Origin: Callaeas wilsoni
Lineage: Eukaryota; Chordata; Aves; Passeriformes; Callaeidae
Length of the DNA stretch: 64,000 nt
Assembly (NCBI GenBank): GCA_013398955.1
Contig: VWPU01011836.1
Span: forward strand, 1-64,000
Reading direction: 5' to 3'
Under the pieces are notes generated by a model. That model searched no databases, was not told where the DNA came from, and was given only the letters and a program-made list of their open reading frames with translations. The translations under genes and the position numbers were made by a program. Position 1 is the first letter of the stretch. Each line of letters opens with the position of its first letter. This document shows positions 50,449 to 61,535 of the stretch, one piece after another.

Positions 50449-52433
50449 TCTGTTTAGATGATGAGCTATTATGCACTCAAAGCAGAACCAGCCCATCCTA
50501 AGCCTTCTCCCAAATCCGAAGCTCGCCTCTGGGCACTGTTTCTCTAAGACTCACAGTGCAAGACACTGAATCTTCTGTCTGAAAGAGCTTTCTGTCCAAG
50601 ACGAACTCTGCTAAACAGCTGTGACAACCATGGGAGAAGAAAGAAGTAACAAAAGGTGGATGGAGATGGCCTAAGGAGAGGAGAAGGGGGCTGCATATAC
50701 AGAGAATTAGGGAATTACAGCTTTTCAGTCCGGCAGAACTGACTGCTCTCCATAGAAATTGGTCCTGCCTGTTCCCTGGCAGATGTGTATCCCTCAGCCT
50801 GGGCAGTGTTTGTCCTGACAAAGTGTGGTCAGGGCAGTGGATCCAACTCCAGATTATCCCACAGCCTCTTGTTGGGAAAGGCAGGGCTGCTGTGAAGAAC
50901 ATCATTTGAGATGTTTGCTTTTGTAGCCTTCTGGACCTGCCTTTTCCCGTAGATCTCCCATGGCTGTTGAATGTTAAATAAGAGACCCGGGGCCCCAGGG
51001 GGTTGTGATCACACTGGCCTTATAGTGGGGTAAACAGAGCTGGAGTCTGTACCTGGTTTTGCTTGGAAAAAGAAGTGGAGCGTGTTTTTAAGGAGCATGT
51101 TTCCTTCCTGCCTTCCCCTCGGTGAGCAAAAGATGTTATTTCAGAGAAACTGCAACTGCACGGATTTGTAGAAATCGTAGACAATGCTGTTTCCTTCTCA
51201 GTCTTGTACATCTGTGCCGTCTTGCAACTCAGAAGGGCTCTGTAACTCAGAAGTTCTTATTGTTTCTACCATGAGATTTATTTGCTGGGCCTTACTGGAA
51301 ACATTACCAGAGAAAACTCGGAGCTAGCGATCCATCTACATTGTGTTTTACTGTCTGTTTTTTATTACGCCTGTGGTTTTCACTAGATTTGCTTCAGCTG
51401 TGATTTATTTTGGTCTCCTGCTCTGGCATTTGCTGGGTAAGCCTACATATTCTTTGCATTTTGTCGTGTTACTACTTTTCTCTGAATTGTTATTTTTAGG
51501 TGACATTCAGGCCTTTGTCTTTCTCTTGAGTACCGGTTTTCCAGATCCTGGTCAGAGATGGATTCCAGGTTGGGTCAGCACCTCCTGCTTGACTCGGGAG
51601 CTCTTGCTGCCTTTTATATCTTAGTGAAAAAGCTGGAAAACAGGTAACTTTAGTCAGGGCACTCAGCAGTTTAATGTCGTAAGTAAGATTGGTGGTGTTC
51701 AAAAGCATCTGAGTAAATATTTTTTATTTAATTCATTATTACAAAGTTCTGAGGCAAGTCTTCAGCAGAGAGGAGTGGTGGGGTGAAGTAGGAGCCGGAG
51801 TTTTCTTTGTGGATTTGAGGTTCTTCTGTCCTGGGAGACAGATAAAGTGTGATCATTCCAGAGCCCAGATTCTGTCACTTTTTTTTGCTGCTCAGAGTCT
51901 TTTGGGGGCTTTTCCAGCTCTCAGTCCATGAGCTCAGGGCTGCTGCCTCCACAACCTGTAGCCCAACACTGTGTGCATTGTTTGGGCAGGAACTGCTCTG
52001 ATTACCGTATGATTCACAGCCCTGCTGTGCCACCAGCTTATGTCATACATGTCCTGCTCCCACACCCACAGCACTCACAGAAACCCTCTGCTCTGCTTGT
52101 ATTTGTTTTGTTTCTTTTGTAATAAAAAAGGGTGGCTGGAAACGTCAGCTGTGGAAAGCAAGTGTGGTCAGCTCTGACAAGGTTTTTTTGGCTTTCCTTT
52201 CTCTTTTCCTCCATGTGTGTTTACACACAGAGCACAGCCTTGCCTTTCCTCCCCAAGCTGGGATCCAATTACACTTTATCCCTGTGCTGTTCTGCTCTTC
52301 CTCAGCTACTACCCCAAATCTCGTTATTAAGTTATTAATACAAGCCTCCTGCAGCCTTCCCTACCCAACCTGTGCGTGCCAGCTTCAAAAGCCACCAGGC
52401 TGGTGCTGATGTGACATCGGTGACTTAAGTCTG
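50449..52433. other. intron, unique sequence, no gene seen
   Basis: No gene or transposon recognised. The frame at 51343-51624 is Phe/Leu-rich and would look membrane-like, but this follows from T-rich sequence and it lacks any family pattern. Confidence 0.45.
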
Positions 52434-53709
52434 GCTGCTCATTTGCAGAGCCCCTGCTCCTGTCGTCTCCAAATTTAACAGTTTTATCCTCTGTCATTCC
52501 CGTGCAGCAGGGAAGGGTGGCTTCTCACAGGAATTAAACGTGAAGGTTGTGTGCCGTGGCCTCTTATCTTGGGGTTTGGGACGGGATCCTGCTCCTTCTC
52601 TTCAGTCAGCTGCTCATTTGCATAGCCCCTGCTCCTGTCGTCTCCAAATTTAACAGTTTTATCCTCTGTCATTCCCGTGCAGCAGGGAAGGGTGGCTTCT
52701 CACAGGAATTAAACGTGAAGGTTGTGTGCCATGGCCTCTTATCTTGGGGTTTGGGATGGGATCCTGCTCCTTCTCTTCAGTCAGCTGCTCATTTGCACAG
52801 CCCCTGCTCCTGTCATCTCCAAATTTAACAGTTTTATCCTCAGTCATTCCCGTGCAGCAGGGAAGGGTGGCTTCTCACAGGAATTAAATGTGAAGGTTGC
52901 GTGCCATGGCCTCTTGGGGTTTGAGCTTGTGCTGTTGGGATGGGATCCTGCTCCTTCTCTTGAGTCAGCTGCTCATTTGCACAGCCCCTGCTCCTGTTGT
53001 CTCCAAATTTAACAGTTTTATCCTCAGTCATTCCCGTGCAGCAGGGAAGGGTAGTATCTCACAGGAATTAAACATGAAGGTTGCGTGCCATGGCCTCTTA
53101 CCTTGGGGTTTCAGCTCGTGTGTGTCCCTGTTGGGATGGGATCCTGCTCTTTCTCTTGAGTCAGCTGCTCATTTGCAGAGCCCCTGCTCCTGTCATCTCC
53201 AAATTTAACAGTTTTATCCTCAGTCATTCCTGTGCAGCAGGGAAGGGTAGTATCTCACAGGAATTAAACATGAAGGTTGCGTGCCATGGCCTCTTACCTT
53301 GGGGTTTCAGCTCGTGTGTGTCCCTGTTGGGATGGGATCCTGCTCTTTCTCTTGAGTCAGCTGCTCATTTGCACAGCCCCTGCTCCTGTTGTCTCCAAAT
53401 TTAACAGTTTTATCCTCAGTCATTCCCGTGCAGCAGGGAAGGGTGGCTTCTCCCAGAATTAAACGTGCAGGTCGTGTGCCATGGCCTCTTATCTTGGGGT
53501 TTGGGATGGGATCCTGCTCTTTCTCTTGAGTCAGCTGCTCATTTGCAGAGCCCCGGCTCCTGTCCGCTCCAGGTTTAACAGTTTTATCCGCAGGCCTTCC
53601 TGTCCAGCAGGGAAGGGTAGTTTCTCACAGGAATTAAGCATGAAGGTTGCCTGCCATGGCCTCTTATCTAGGGGTTTGGGATGGGAATCCTGCTCCTTCT
53701 CTTCAGTCA
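52434..53709. repeat. minisatellite: seven tandem units of 174-196 bp
   Basis: Units begin with GCTGCTCATTTGCA at 52434, 52609, 52784, 52968, 53164, 53360 and 53534. Their lengths are 175, 175, 184, 196, 196, 174 and 176. Units 1 and 2 differ at about 3 positions and units 4 and 5 at about 4. The long units carry an extra segment, TCAGCTCGTGTGTGTCCCTG, before GGGATGGGATCC. Unit 7 is the most diverged and the array breaks off at 53710 (GCCACCTGGG). Each unit ends in a pyrimidine-rich tract followed by AG, resembling a 3' splice site. Unit lengths are mostly not multiples of three, so the repeated open frames are not protein repeats. No spacers or short palindromic repeats are present, so it is not CRISPR. 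Confidence 0.97.
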
Positions 53710-54105
53710 GCCACCTGGGATCCATCAGGGCGAGCCTCAAATGAGGCCGTGGTGCTGAGGGTGGGATTGGACTGGATGCTCTTCCTGGAGGTCCTCTGGA
53801 CGTGGGCAATGTTCCCTGTCCAAGGGGACAGTGACTTCCTTGGCTCATGGCTGGTGACACCGTGCCCTGTCCCACTGGAATACCTGTGGGGGGATCTGGA
53901 TCCAGGCATCTGCTGAGAGGCTTTGGGATAGGGCTGAAGCACAGATATTCTGGTGGCCCAGTGCAGATTCCCGTGGGAATTTTATTGTTTCCAGTGAAAC
54001 CCTGCATAGTCATTTAAACCACTTTATTGTTTAGCAAGGCTCTGTCCCTGGGCACATGTGCAGAGCAGAGAAATGTCACTGCTAAACCGCAAAAACTGGA
54101 AGAGA

Positions 54106-54131
54106 ATTGAGTGTGAATATTGAGTGTGAAT
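54106..54131. repeat. 13-bp tandem pair
   Basis: ATTGAGTGTGAAT occurs twice without spacer. Confidence 0.9.
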
Positions 54132-55131
54132 AAACCTTTTCCTCCTCTTTCCACGAGGCTTCAGTTTGTGATCTCATGAGCCAAAGATACCAAGTGCTTT
54201 TTTGGTGGGAGAGTTTTTCTCCCAATTCTTTCTTATCCATAATACCTTATTTTAGCCCTTTAATTTGGTGTTGCAGACTCCCAGGTAGACTTTTGTTGCC
54301 TTAAACTGGAAGGGAACCGCTGTCTTAATACAGATTATTTTTCAGAGGACGTAGAGAGATCACCAAAAAACCTTTCTCGCGTCTGGTTTCTGCCTTAGTA
54401 GTTCTGAACCATGCAAACCTGCACACTTTAGTTGGTGAAATACTGTGTGAGAAGGTGATTTGGATTTCCTTGGCCAGCACAAAGCAGAAAATACTGCAGT
54501 GAAGATGGAAAGCGTAGAAATTACAGCAAGAGCTGCCTCCTTGCCACTTCCTCAGCCCTTACTTCCAGTAGTATGAGCTACATGGGTCTTCTGTTGTTTT
54601 CTTCTTAGCTTTTTGGGTTATTTTTGTTTGTTCATCTATCCAGACTTTATACGTGGCAGGATAAGCTGCTTGCAATAATAGGCTGTAAAACGTATCAGGA
54701 ATAATAATAAAAAAAAGTTATTTCAGTCTAGTTTGTGATGTGATTTATGGGCACTCCAAGATCATTCTGTTTCCGGAGTGCAGGATCAGATGATGTTAAA
54801 TAATAAAATGAACCAGAAATGTTTATTTTAAAAAAAAAGAAAAAAATAGGCTGTGGAACAGCAGTTGCATTCTAGTTGGTGAGGAGAATGTATGAATACA
54901 GCAAAGAGATTAAAGAGGCATGAGGGTGAGCCAAGATGTTACACTTTTTAAGAGATCAGGAAGGGGAAATTCATCCCTTTCACGGCCTGGCCGTGAGCCT
55001 GCCAGCCCTTGGTCATGACCTTGGGAGAGGCAGCAGAGAAGCTGAACTGAACATTTACTTGCCTTTTATTTTTGGAAGGGATTGGTCTGGAATTAAAATA
55101 AAAATCAGTCTCTTACATGATGGAATAAGGC

Positions 55132-55156
55132 TTTTTTTTTTTTTTTTTTTTTTTTT
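55132..55156. repeat. T25 homopolymer
   Basis: Twenty-five consecutive T. No retroposed gene copy is recognisable on either side, so I do not read it as a poly(A) tail. Confidence 0.9.
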
Positions 55157-56165
55157 GGCTCTGCCTGTCACAAACTTGTCTGCAGTTCAGCCCCGAGGGA
55201 TGAAGCAGCAGGTCCTCACAGGGGCGATGTTATTAATGTCAGATGAAGCTGGAGCTGCTCAGAACCAGGCAGGGAATGTGTGGAAAGCTGCAAGGAAAGA
55301 AATAACTTTCTTTTAAAGATGACAGCTAAAGTTGGGAGTAAAAGTTGAGGGTGGTGAGTGCAGTTTCACCATGGATCGGTTCCATGCGAGAGGGTGATGC
55401 TGGAGCACAGGAATAGCTGCTGATGCCGTCCAGCCAGGCCGGGCTGCAGGGAAAGGCCTTCTCCTCCTCTGGGAAGTTCCATGGATCACATGCTGCTCAT
55501 GGAAGCCGTGTGGGTTCGTTACTCATTGCAGAATTACGGCAGACTGTCCTCTCTGCAGCCTCTCGTGTCCATCTGAAACAGAAAAAGCCTTTGCTCAGAG
55601 AGAAGCTGTGCTGCAGCAATGAGCCTTGCCCATCAAAAACTGAAACTGTGAATATTTAATAAAAATTCCCGTGTTATTCCTCAGTTCCCAGGTGTGGAAA
55701 AGGAGGCATGGAGTAAAATGTCCCAACTGGAGGATATAATCCCCTAAAAACAAGAGCCTTCTGTGCTCTACCTTGTGACAGACCAAGCCTCGTGCTCATC
55801 TCTTGCTCCAAGGCTCCCGAGTTTCAAACAAAGTGAAGCTTTGTGTGAAGCTCAAAGTGAAGATGGCTGGTGGAGCTGGGTGTCTTTTAGTCTCACCACA
55901 ACAGATTGATTTTCTTCTTTCATTTTTTTTTAATTGATTTTTTTTTTCCCCCCCCTCTCTGGTCAGACAGTGCCAATAAAGGGAATTTTCTGTGTGTGTG
56001 ACTGGTGATCTCGAAGTCATTTGCCTGCTCCCACCGGCTTGCCCTGGCTTGCCTTTCATCTCCCTTCAGGCTTTTAAAGGCGGGGGAGAGCACAGATAGC
56101 TTTAGCCTTATCTCCTAATTCGTTGTAAAACAGCTTCTTTGCTGCATAATTTGGTTTGGAAATGT

Positions 56166-56182
56166 AAAAAAAAAAAAAAAAA
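56166..56182. repeat. A17 homopolymer
   Basis: Seventeen consecutive A in unique sequence. Confidence 0.9.
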
Positions 56183-56734
56183 CCTGTATTTTTATCAGGA
56201 CACAGATGTTGCCACAAATGCAGAGGCAACAAGCAGCCCCTGTGGTGGATCTGGACAGAACTTCTGAGTTCTTCCTCGGCTCTGCCTTGTCCCTGCACTC
56301 GTTAAGAATTAAGGATTTAATTGCAAATACCAGAAATCTGTAATTGCAGCAACACCTGCCTTGCCACAGACAAGAAAGCGCTTGTTTTTCAGGTTAATAC
56401 TTGTCTTGAAGCAGCTGCTGACTTTGTCATGGCTGTGTTCACTGAGAGTTGTCTTGCTCTGTGTTGGTTGGGTTTATTTTTTTCCCCCCAAAGAGTTCTT
56501 TGGAGGAAACCCAGAATTCTGAAGTTGCCTTGCTTTGAGGCTGCTATGCAGTATTATGTTTTCTGTAAAGCAGCAGGCTGATGCTCAGCCTTTCGTCTCA
56601 GTGGATCAGGAATTTAGTGCTCAGTTCAGAGCTTTTCCCCTGCGCAGACTGAGCGCTTTTGTCTTGCCCTGCCGCTTCCTTCCTCTGCATCTCCCAGCGT
56701 TTTCCAAGCATCTCTGAGGCATCGTCTGGGGGAA

Positions 56735-56875
56735 GCAGGATTGTTAACTGTTTAACAGATGAGAAAACCCAGGGAAATGCCTTAGTCACATGGTTTAGTG
56801 GCAGACTGGAATAAATTCGGTATTTCTGCTGCTAGGTCCCAGGAGCTGTGTACTAAACCTACTGTTGCCTTTCCA
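56735..56875 (+). mobile_element. ancient MIR-like SINE relic
   Basis: GTTTAACAGATGAGAAAACC, then GTCACATGGTTTAGTGGCAG, a diverged segment, GCTAGGTCCCAGGAGCTGTG and TACTAAACCTACTG follow the order of a MIR-type SINE body. Divergence is high, as expected for an insertion predating birds. Confidence 0.55.
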
Positions 56876-59800
56876 GCCTCCGAAGGCTTTTCCCACTCCA
56901 GCCTCTGTTTCAGCACAGGCTTAGGGTTTTTAATGCTGCCTTAAAATAGTTTTCCTTCTCTTCTGAGTTTTTCTTCAAAATACCTTCCCTCCCCCAGTTT
57001 TTTTTTTTAAATTTTTAATCATTCCCTGCTGAAAAGCTCCACATCAATCTGATCTCAGCTTGTTCTTCCAGCAGGAGAGAGGGGTTTGCACAGGCCCCAT
57101 CCAGAGCTGGGAATGTCAGCGCCTCTCTGGGTTATTTAAGATACGTCCGCGATGCAGTAAATCTCATCTTGTCATTCTAATGGTACAATAGCTTGGAAAT
57201 GAAAGAAGTCAGCTGAGGGAATATGTGTGAGCGCTGGAAAAACCATCCAGAGCGCTGTGCTGGAGCGGGGCCTTGGATATTGTTGTGGAAAAATCTCGGA
57301 AGCCGCTAGCCTGGTGCACAGGAGCGGTGAAGCAAACCAGGGATGCTTGTTTAACAAAGGGAGAAAACAGGAGAGTGGCAGAATGAATGTGTCCGTTCCT
57401 TCTGGACTCTTCCATTGGTTTTTTTGTAGAGGCGCACGTCTCGTTGGCGCTGTCCCTCAGGAGAAAGGGCACATAATGAAAACAAGCCAGAGGGTAACCA
57501 AAACAATGCCGAAGTAGGCTAGCATTGAAATGATTTATTTTTTTGTTGTACCTCCCAGCTGAAGACACTGAATAAACTGTATCCATCTGGAAATGCCTTG
57601 AGCTTTTAGGCTGTCAGGCAAGTACCGTGGAGGACATGGCATAAATCTGCTCGGGGGAAATGGATTTCACCTGGACACAGCACCAGGTGCCCTGTGGTCA
57701 CCAAAGGTGTGCAAACAGGAAAAGAATTACTGATAACCCCTTCAGTTCTCCCACCCTTTTCCCTGACTTCCAGGGCGCTGGGTTTCCTGGGGAACCAAGG
57801 GCTTTGATGGCTGTGCCTCTGTTTCTCCTGCTGGAAAACAAAGACAGTGATAGGGATCTTTGCTTTGTACCAAGTATTGTTTGAAACTTCAAACTGCTTT
57901 AAAAGGAGGAAGGGCCAAGGCGATTCAAATCCATAAATCGGTGTTTCTGCAAAGAGCAGTTTGGGTCTATTCATTGCATCCCAGAAGAAGAGAGGAATTG
58001 TCAGTTTGTTTTTTCAGTCTGTTGCATGAAAAGAAATTCAGAGACCTTTTCCTTCCTACCTAAGAAATGCAGAGATGGAAATAGTTCCTCAAAGCTCCAG
58101 TTAGACCCAAACCTCAGCTTTTTAACCATGTTTGGAACGAGAGTGATGGTGATGATGTCTTTAGTGAAGCCTAAATCCGAACCACATTTTGACAAATATA
58201 TTATCCTTCACAGCTTTTTGTGATAGTTTGAAATTCACACGTCGGGTTTCAGGCAGGTGTGGATAAAAACAAACAAAAAACCTAAACAAACAAATAACTG
58301 CCTGTGATTTTCTTCCTCAGTGCTTGGTGAGGAGAAACACTGACGTATCTGAAGTGCATTTCCTTTCATTTCAAAATACAGAAAGTGAAATTGGGAGCGA
58401 AACCTGATGCAACAAATGCTCTTTTATTCGTGGAGAAGACATTTGGCAGCAGAAAGCCAAATGACAACATAACCTCTTTGAAACAGATGACCTCTGTTTG
58501 CCCTGTAAAATTTCCTGCGTTCTGCTTTTCATTAGCTATTTGCTTATGTGGTTTTATGTATTTTATAGATTAAAAAAAGTATAAAATATGAACTATGGTA
58601 TGATTTAGACCTAACATGGGCCTTATGGATGATGTGACCCAGCTTATAAGAACTGAGCTTTCTGTGGTTGGATGCAATGTGGTTCTTACTCGAGTCAGTG
58701 CTTAAGTGGTATTTTTCCATCTGGGGATGCCCTTGGTGTTCATGGAGGTGTTGGATCAGGAGATGCTGATAACTTGGAAGGAGCCTCGTCATCCTGGGAT
58801 GATGTACCGAAAACTTTAGCTCAGGCACTGAGTGCTTTTGGTTCAGGGTTGTATCCTGGAACTTCCCCCAGCCCAGAAGGATTAAAGATGATTATATTTT
58901 TGCCCCAGAGTGTTAACTCTGGTGAGGGATTAATAGGACATTACTGGAGCTGTTAAAGAGGATTCACCACTGTAGGAACTGAATGTTCAGCAGCAGAACG
59001 TCATTTCAGACCTTTTTTCATCACAGTGCTCCAGTGTGAGGGGAGAGAAAAGGGAGAGAAAGCCTCTTTCCAGGAAGCACTGCTGATGAACTACCTTGCT
59101 TAATGTATAAGAAAGTCCTTTTAGATGCTTCAAGATAAAAGGCATCCATAATGCTGCTTCAGAATTAATGATGTCATGCCAGCTCCATCAGAGAGTTTAT
59201 GAGTCTTGGCTTCTTAGACTCTCATAAAATAGGTAATTTATCAGTGCTGCTAAATGAGAGAAATCACCCTGCAGCTGCAGCGGGGGACATTCAGCCTTTG
59301 ATTGCAGTGGGAGAGGAAGAGAAGGTTGTTGGATGAGCTGTCATGTTGTAACTGCTCAGTGCTGTGTTTTGTGTCGGAGGGAAATTGTCTAAATATTGCA
59401 GAGGTGTTCTCTAATTATGATCTTTGAATTACTTAAGTGTCAGCTGACCTCACTGCATGTGCTGTGCTTTCCTTTTTTGAACGTGGCACCCCAGAATTCC
59501 TTGCCTTGCTGGCACTGTACTTAATTCTAACTCATCATCAGCACCAGGGGCTCGGTGGCTTTTGGGCTGGAGTTACCTTGTAGTCATCCCTCTTCAAGCT
59601 TGGACCAAGAAAGCTCGTGTTGAGGACAGCGAGTTCTGGAAGTCTTACTGAGAGATGCTCACTGCCCTAAGAATCTCAAGCTGCTTTAAAAACAAACACC
59701 ATTTCCCCAGCCCCAGCAAAGCCAACCAGCGAACCAACCTCAGGAATAAAGACAAAAAATCCTTTGTTTCTGGTCACAGGGAGTGAGTTCAGAAGCAGCC

Positions 59801-61170
59801 TTGCCCATCAGAGCTGGGGAGAGAACGCAGACCTCCTGCAAAACCATTTCTCCCTGCCTGTGGTACCAAGCAACTTGCTAATTTGAGAGCAATATTGTTC
59901 CAGTTCTCAGGCTATCTCGGCTGATGTAATATTCTTGGCTACAGTCAGGTGGGTCATAATAAATTTTCTGGAACCACTTCCAGTTCTCTGTTTCTTTTCT
60001 TATAAACAACTTCTTGCACTTGGCAAATTCCGTTTGCTTCAGAACGCCAAAACTGTGGATAAATTTTCTACTAACTTCTAAAAGTAAGTCTTTTACTATT
60101 TTCTCTGAAAGCAGAAGAGATTAAATTTAAGGGGTTTTACTTAATTTATGATTTTTTCAGCATTTCAGCAGTTTCTCTTATTTCTACAAGACACGGTGGC
60201 ACTGGCAGGGTGTGATTTTGTGGCAGTGTGTGATTTAAGCTGAACTAATCGGGGCTGCAGTCTCACCCGTCCTTTTGTGCCCCCAAACATGTCCCCACTG
60301 CCCCTTTTCTGCCTGCACTTGCATCTGTGTGTTTATACTGTGGTTATGCTGAGGCAAGGAATTGATGTAGCCACAGCTGAGCCTGCTGAGAGAGAATATT
60401 CCAACTCTGACAAAAGCAGAGGCCGGGAACACAAAGCTTGGGAGGAAGAGGAGCGGGGGCTGCTCTCACTTAGGATGTAGTTCAGTGGAAATCTGAAACA
60501 ATGTAGGTGATAATGAGGGCAACTTCAGCTCGTTTTTAATGCCCTGGGTCTCTTTGAGATACTGCCTCTTGTCAGTGTAATGTGGAGGAAGGGTGGAATC
60601 CAGCCTGGAGCACATAATATCGATGATCTTTCATCAGGCCAGCTCTCCGGAGAGGGTGAGAGGTGACTCAGGCTCCAACAGGTTAAACAAGTGCCACTCA
60701 CCTGTGGGGTTTGAGCATCCCAGGCTGTCTGTGCCCGGATCCAGAGTGAGCTGGGAGAGCAGCCCAGGCCCAGAACTCGTGTTTTTACAGAGCCAGGCGT
60801 CCAGGACAAACAGCGCTCTTTCCTTCTCTTGGACGAGTCGTACACAACTTTTGCATCTGGAAAATGCCAGTGGCTCTAATAGCTGCGGGACTTGGATGAA
60901 TTTCCTGCTCTCAAACCCTGCAGCTTTGCCACCAGTCAGCGATGCAGTGCATTTTAACCACTATTTAATATAATACAGTACAGCTCCAGCTACTGCACGT
61001 GGCCAGAACTGAGAGGTTTGGCCTCAACTCCCACTAAAGTTTTCTCTGTGTACACTAGGTTTTTTTTGCTCACATCTGTTTTTGGCAAAATTGCAGTTGC
61101 CAGGTTTGATCCAAACATCTGCTTTTTGCTGCTGGCTTTGTATAGTTTTGTACTTTGGCAATATCACCAG
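56876..61170. other. intron, unique sequence, no gene seen
   Basis: Unique sequence; a faint MIR-like stretch lies at 59775-59875 (GAGCTGGGGAGAGAACGCAG followed by ACCTCCTGC). The overlapping opposite frames at 57209-57586 and 57606-57974 have no recognisable domain. Confidence 0.45.
59775..59875 (+). mobile_element. faint MIR-like SINE relic
   Basis: CATCAGAGCTGGGGAGAGAA, CGCAGACCTCCTGC and CCTGTGGTACCAAGCAACTT loosely follow the 3' half of a MIR-type SINE. Weak. Confidence 0.3.
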
Positions 61171-61171
61171 A

Positions 61172-61535
61172 TAGCACTGAGAAGGCTTGGGATGACCCAG
61201 TGCAGCTTCCAGTTCCTGAAGGGAGCTACAACAGAGATGGAGAGAGACTTTGGACAAGGGTTTGAAGTGACAGGACAGGTGGGGAATGGATTCACGCTGA
61301 CAGAGGGCAGGGTTGGATGGGATATTGGGAAGAAATTCTTCCCTGTGATAGTGGTGATGCCCTGGCACAGGTTGCCCAGAGAAGCTGTGGCTTCCCCATC
61401 CCCGGAATTTTTCCAGGCCAGGTTGGATGGGGCTTGGAGCAACCTGGGATAGTGGAAGGTGTCCATGGCAGGGGCTTGGAATGAGGTGATTCCTTGAGAT
61501 GATCCCTTCCAACCCAGTCCATTCTGTGAGATACT
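61172..61535 (+). mobile_element. CR1 LINE 3' fragment (about 360 bp), young-looking
   Basis: The best-preserved CR1 in the window. In order it shows GCAGCTTCCAGTTCCTGAAG, a GATGGAGAGAGACTTTGGAC segment, AGTGACAGGACAGGTGGGGA, GATATTGGGAAGAAATTCTT, the GGTTGCCCAGAGAAGCTGTG block, GGCCAGGTTGGATGGGGCTT and GATCCCTTCCAACCCAGTCC. It is 5'-truncated and its 3' end is eroded (ATTCTGTGAG). The open frames over 61018-61573 on both strands come from it. Confidence 0.95.

Larger units (their letters stand above)
53710..56734. other. intron, unique sequence, no gene seen
   Basis: A GC-richer stretch follows the minisatellite to about 53930. A 13-bp tandem pair (ATTGAGTGTGAAT) lies at 54106-54131, a 25-base T run at 55132-55156, and a 17-base A run at 56166-56182. 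No gene recognised. Confidence 0.45.

Noticed and set aside
51343..51624. Possible small membrane protein (93 codons)
   Set aside because: Hydrophobic character follows from T-rich sequence. There is no initiation context, homology or transcript signal to support it.
52434..53709. CRISPR-like array or repeat protein
   Set aside because: Units are 174-196 bp, contiguous with no spacers, and their lengths mostly break the reading frame. It is a minisatellite in vertebrate DNA.
55132..55156. T25 run as the tail of a retrocopy on the minus strand
   Set aside because: No recognisable gene-derived sequence flanks it and no target-site duplication was visible.
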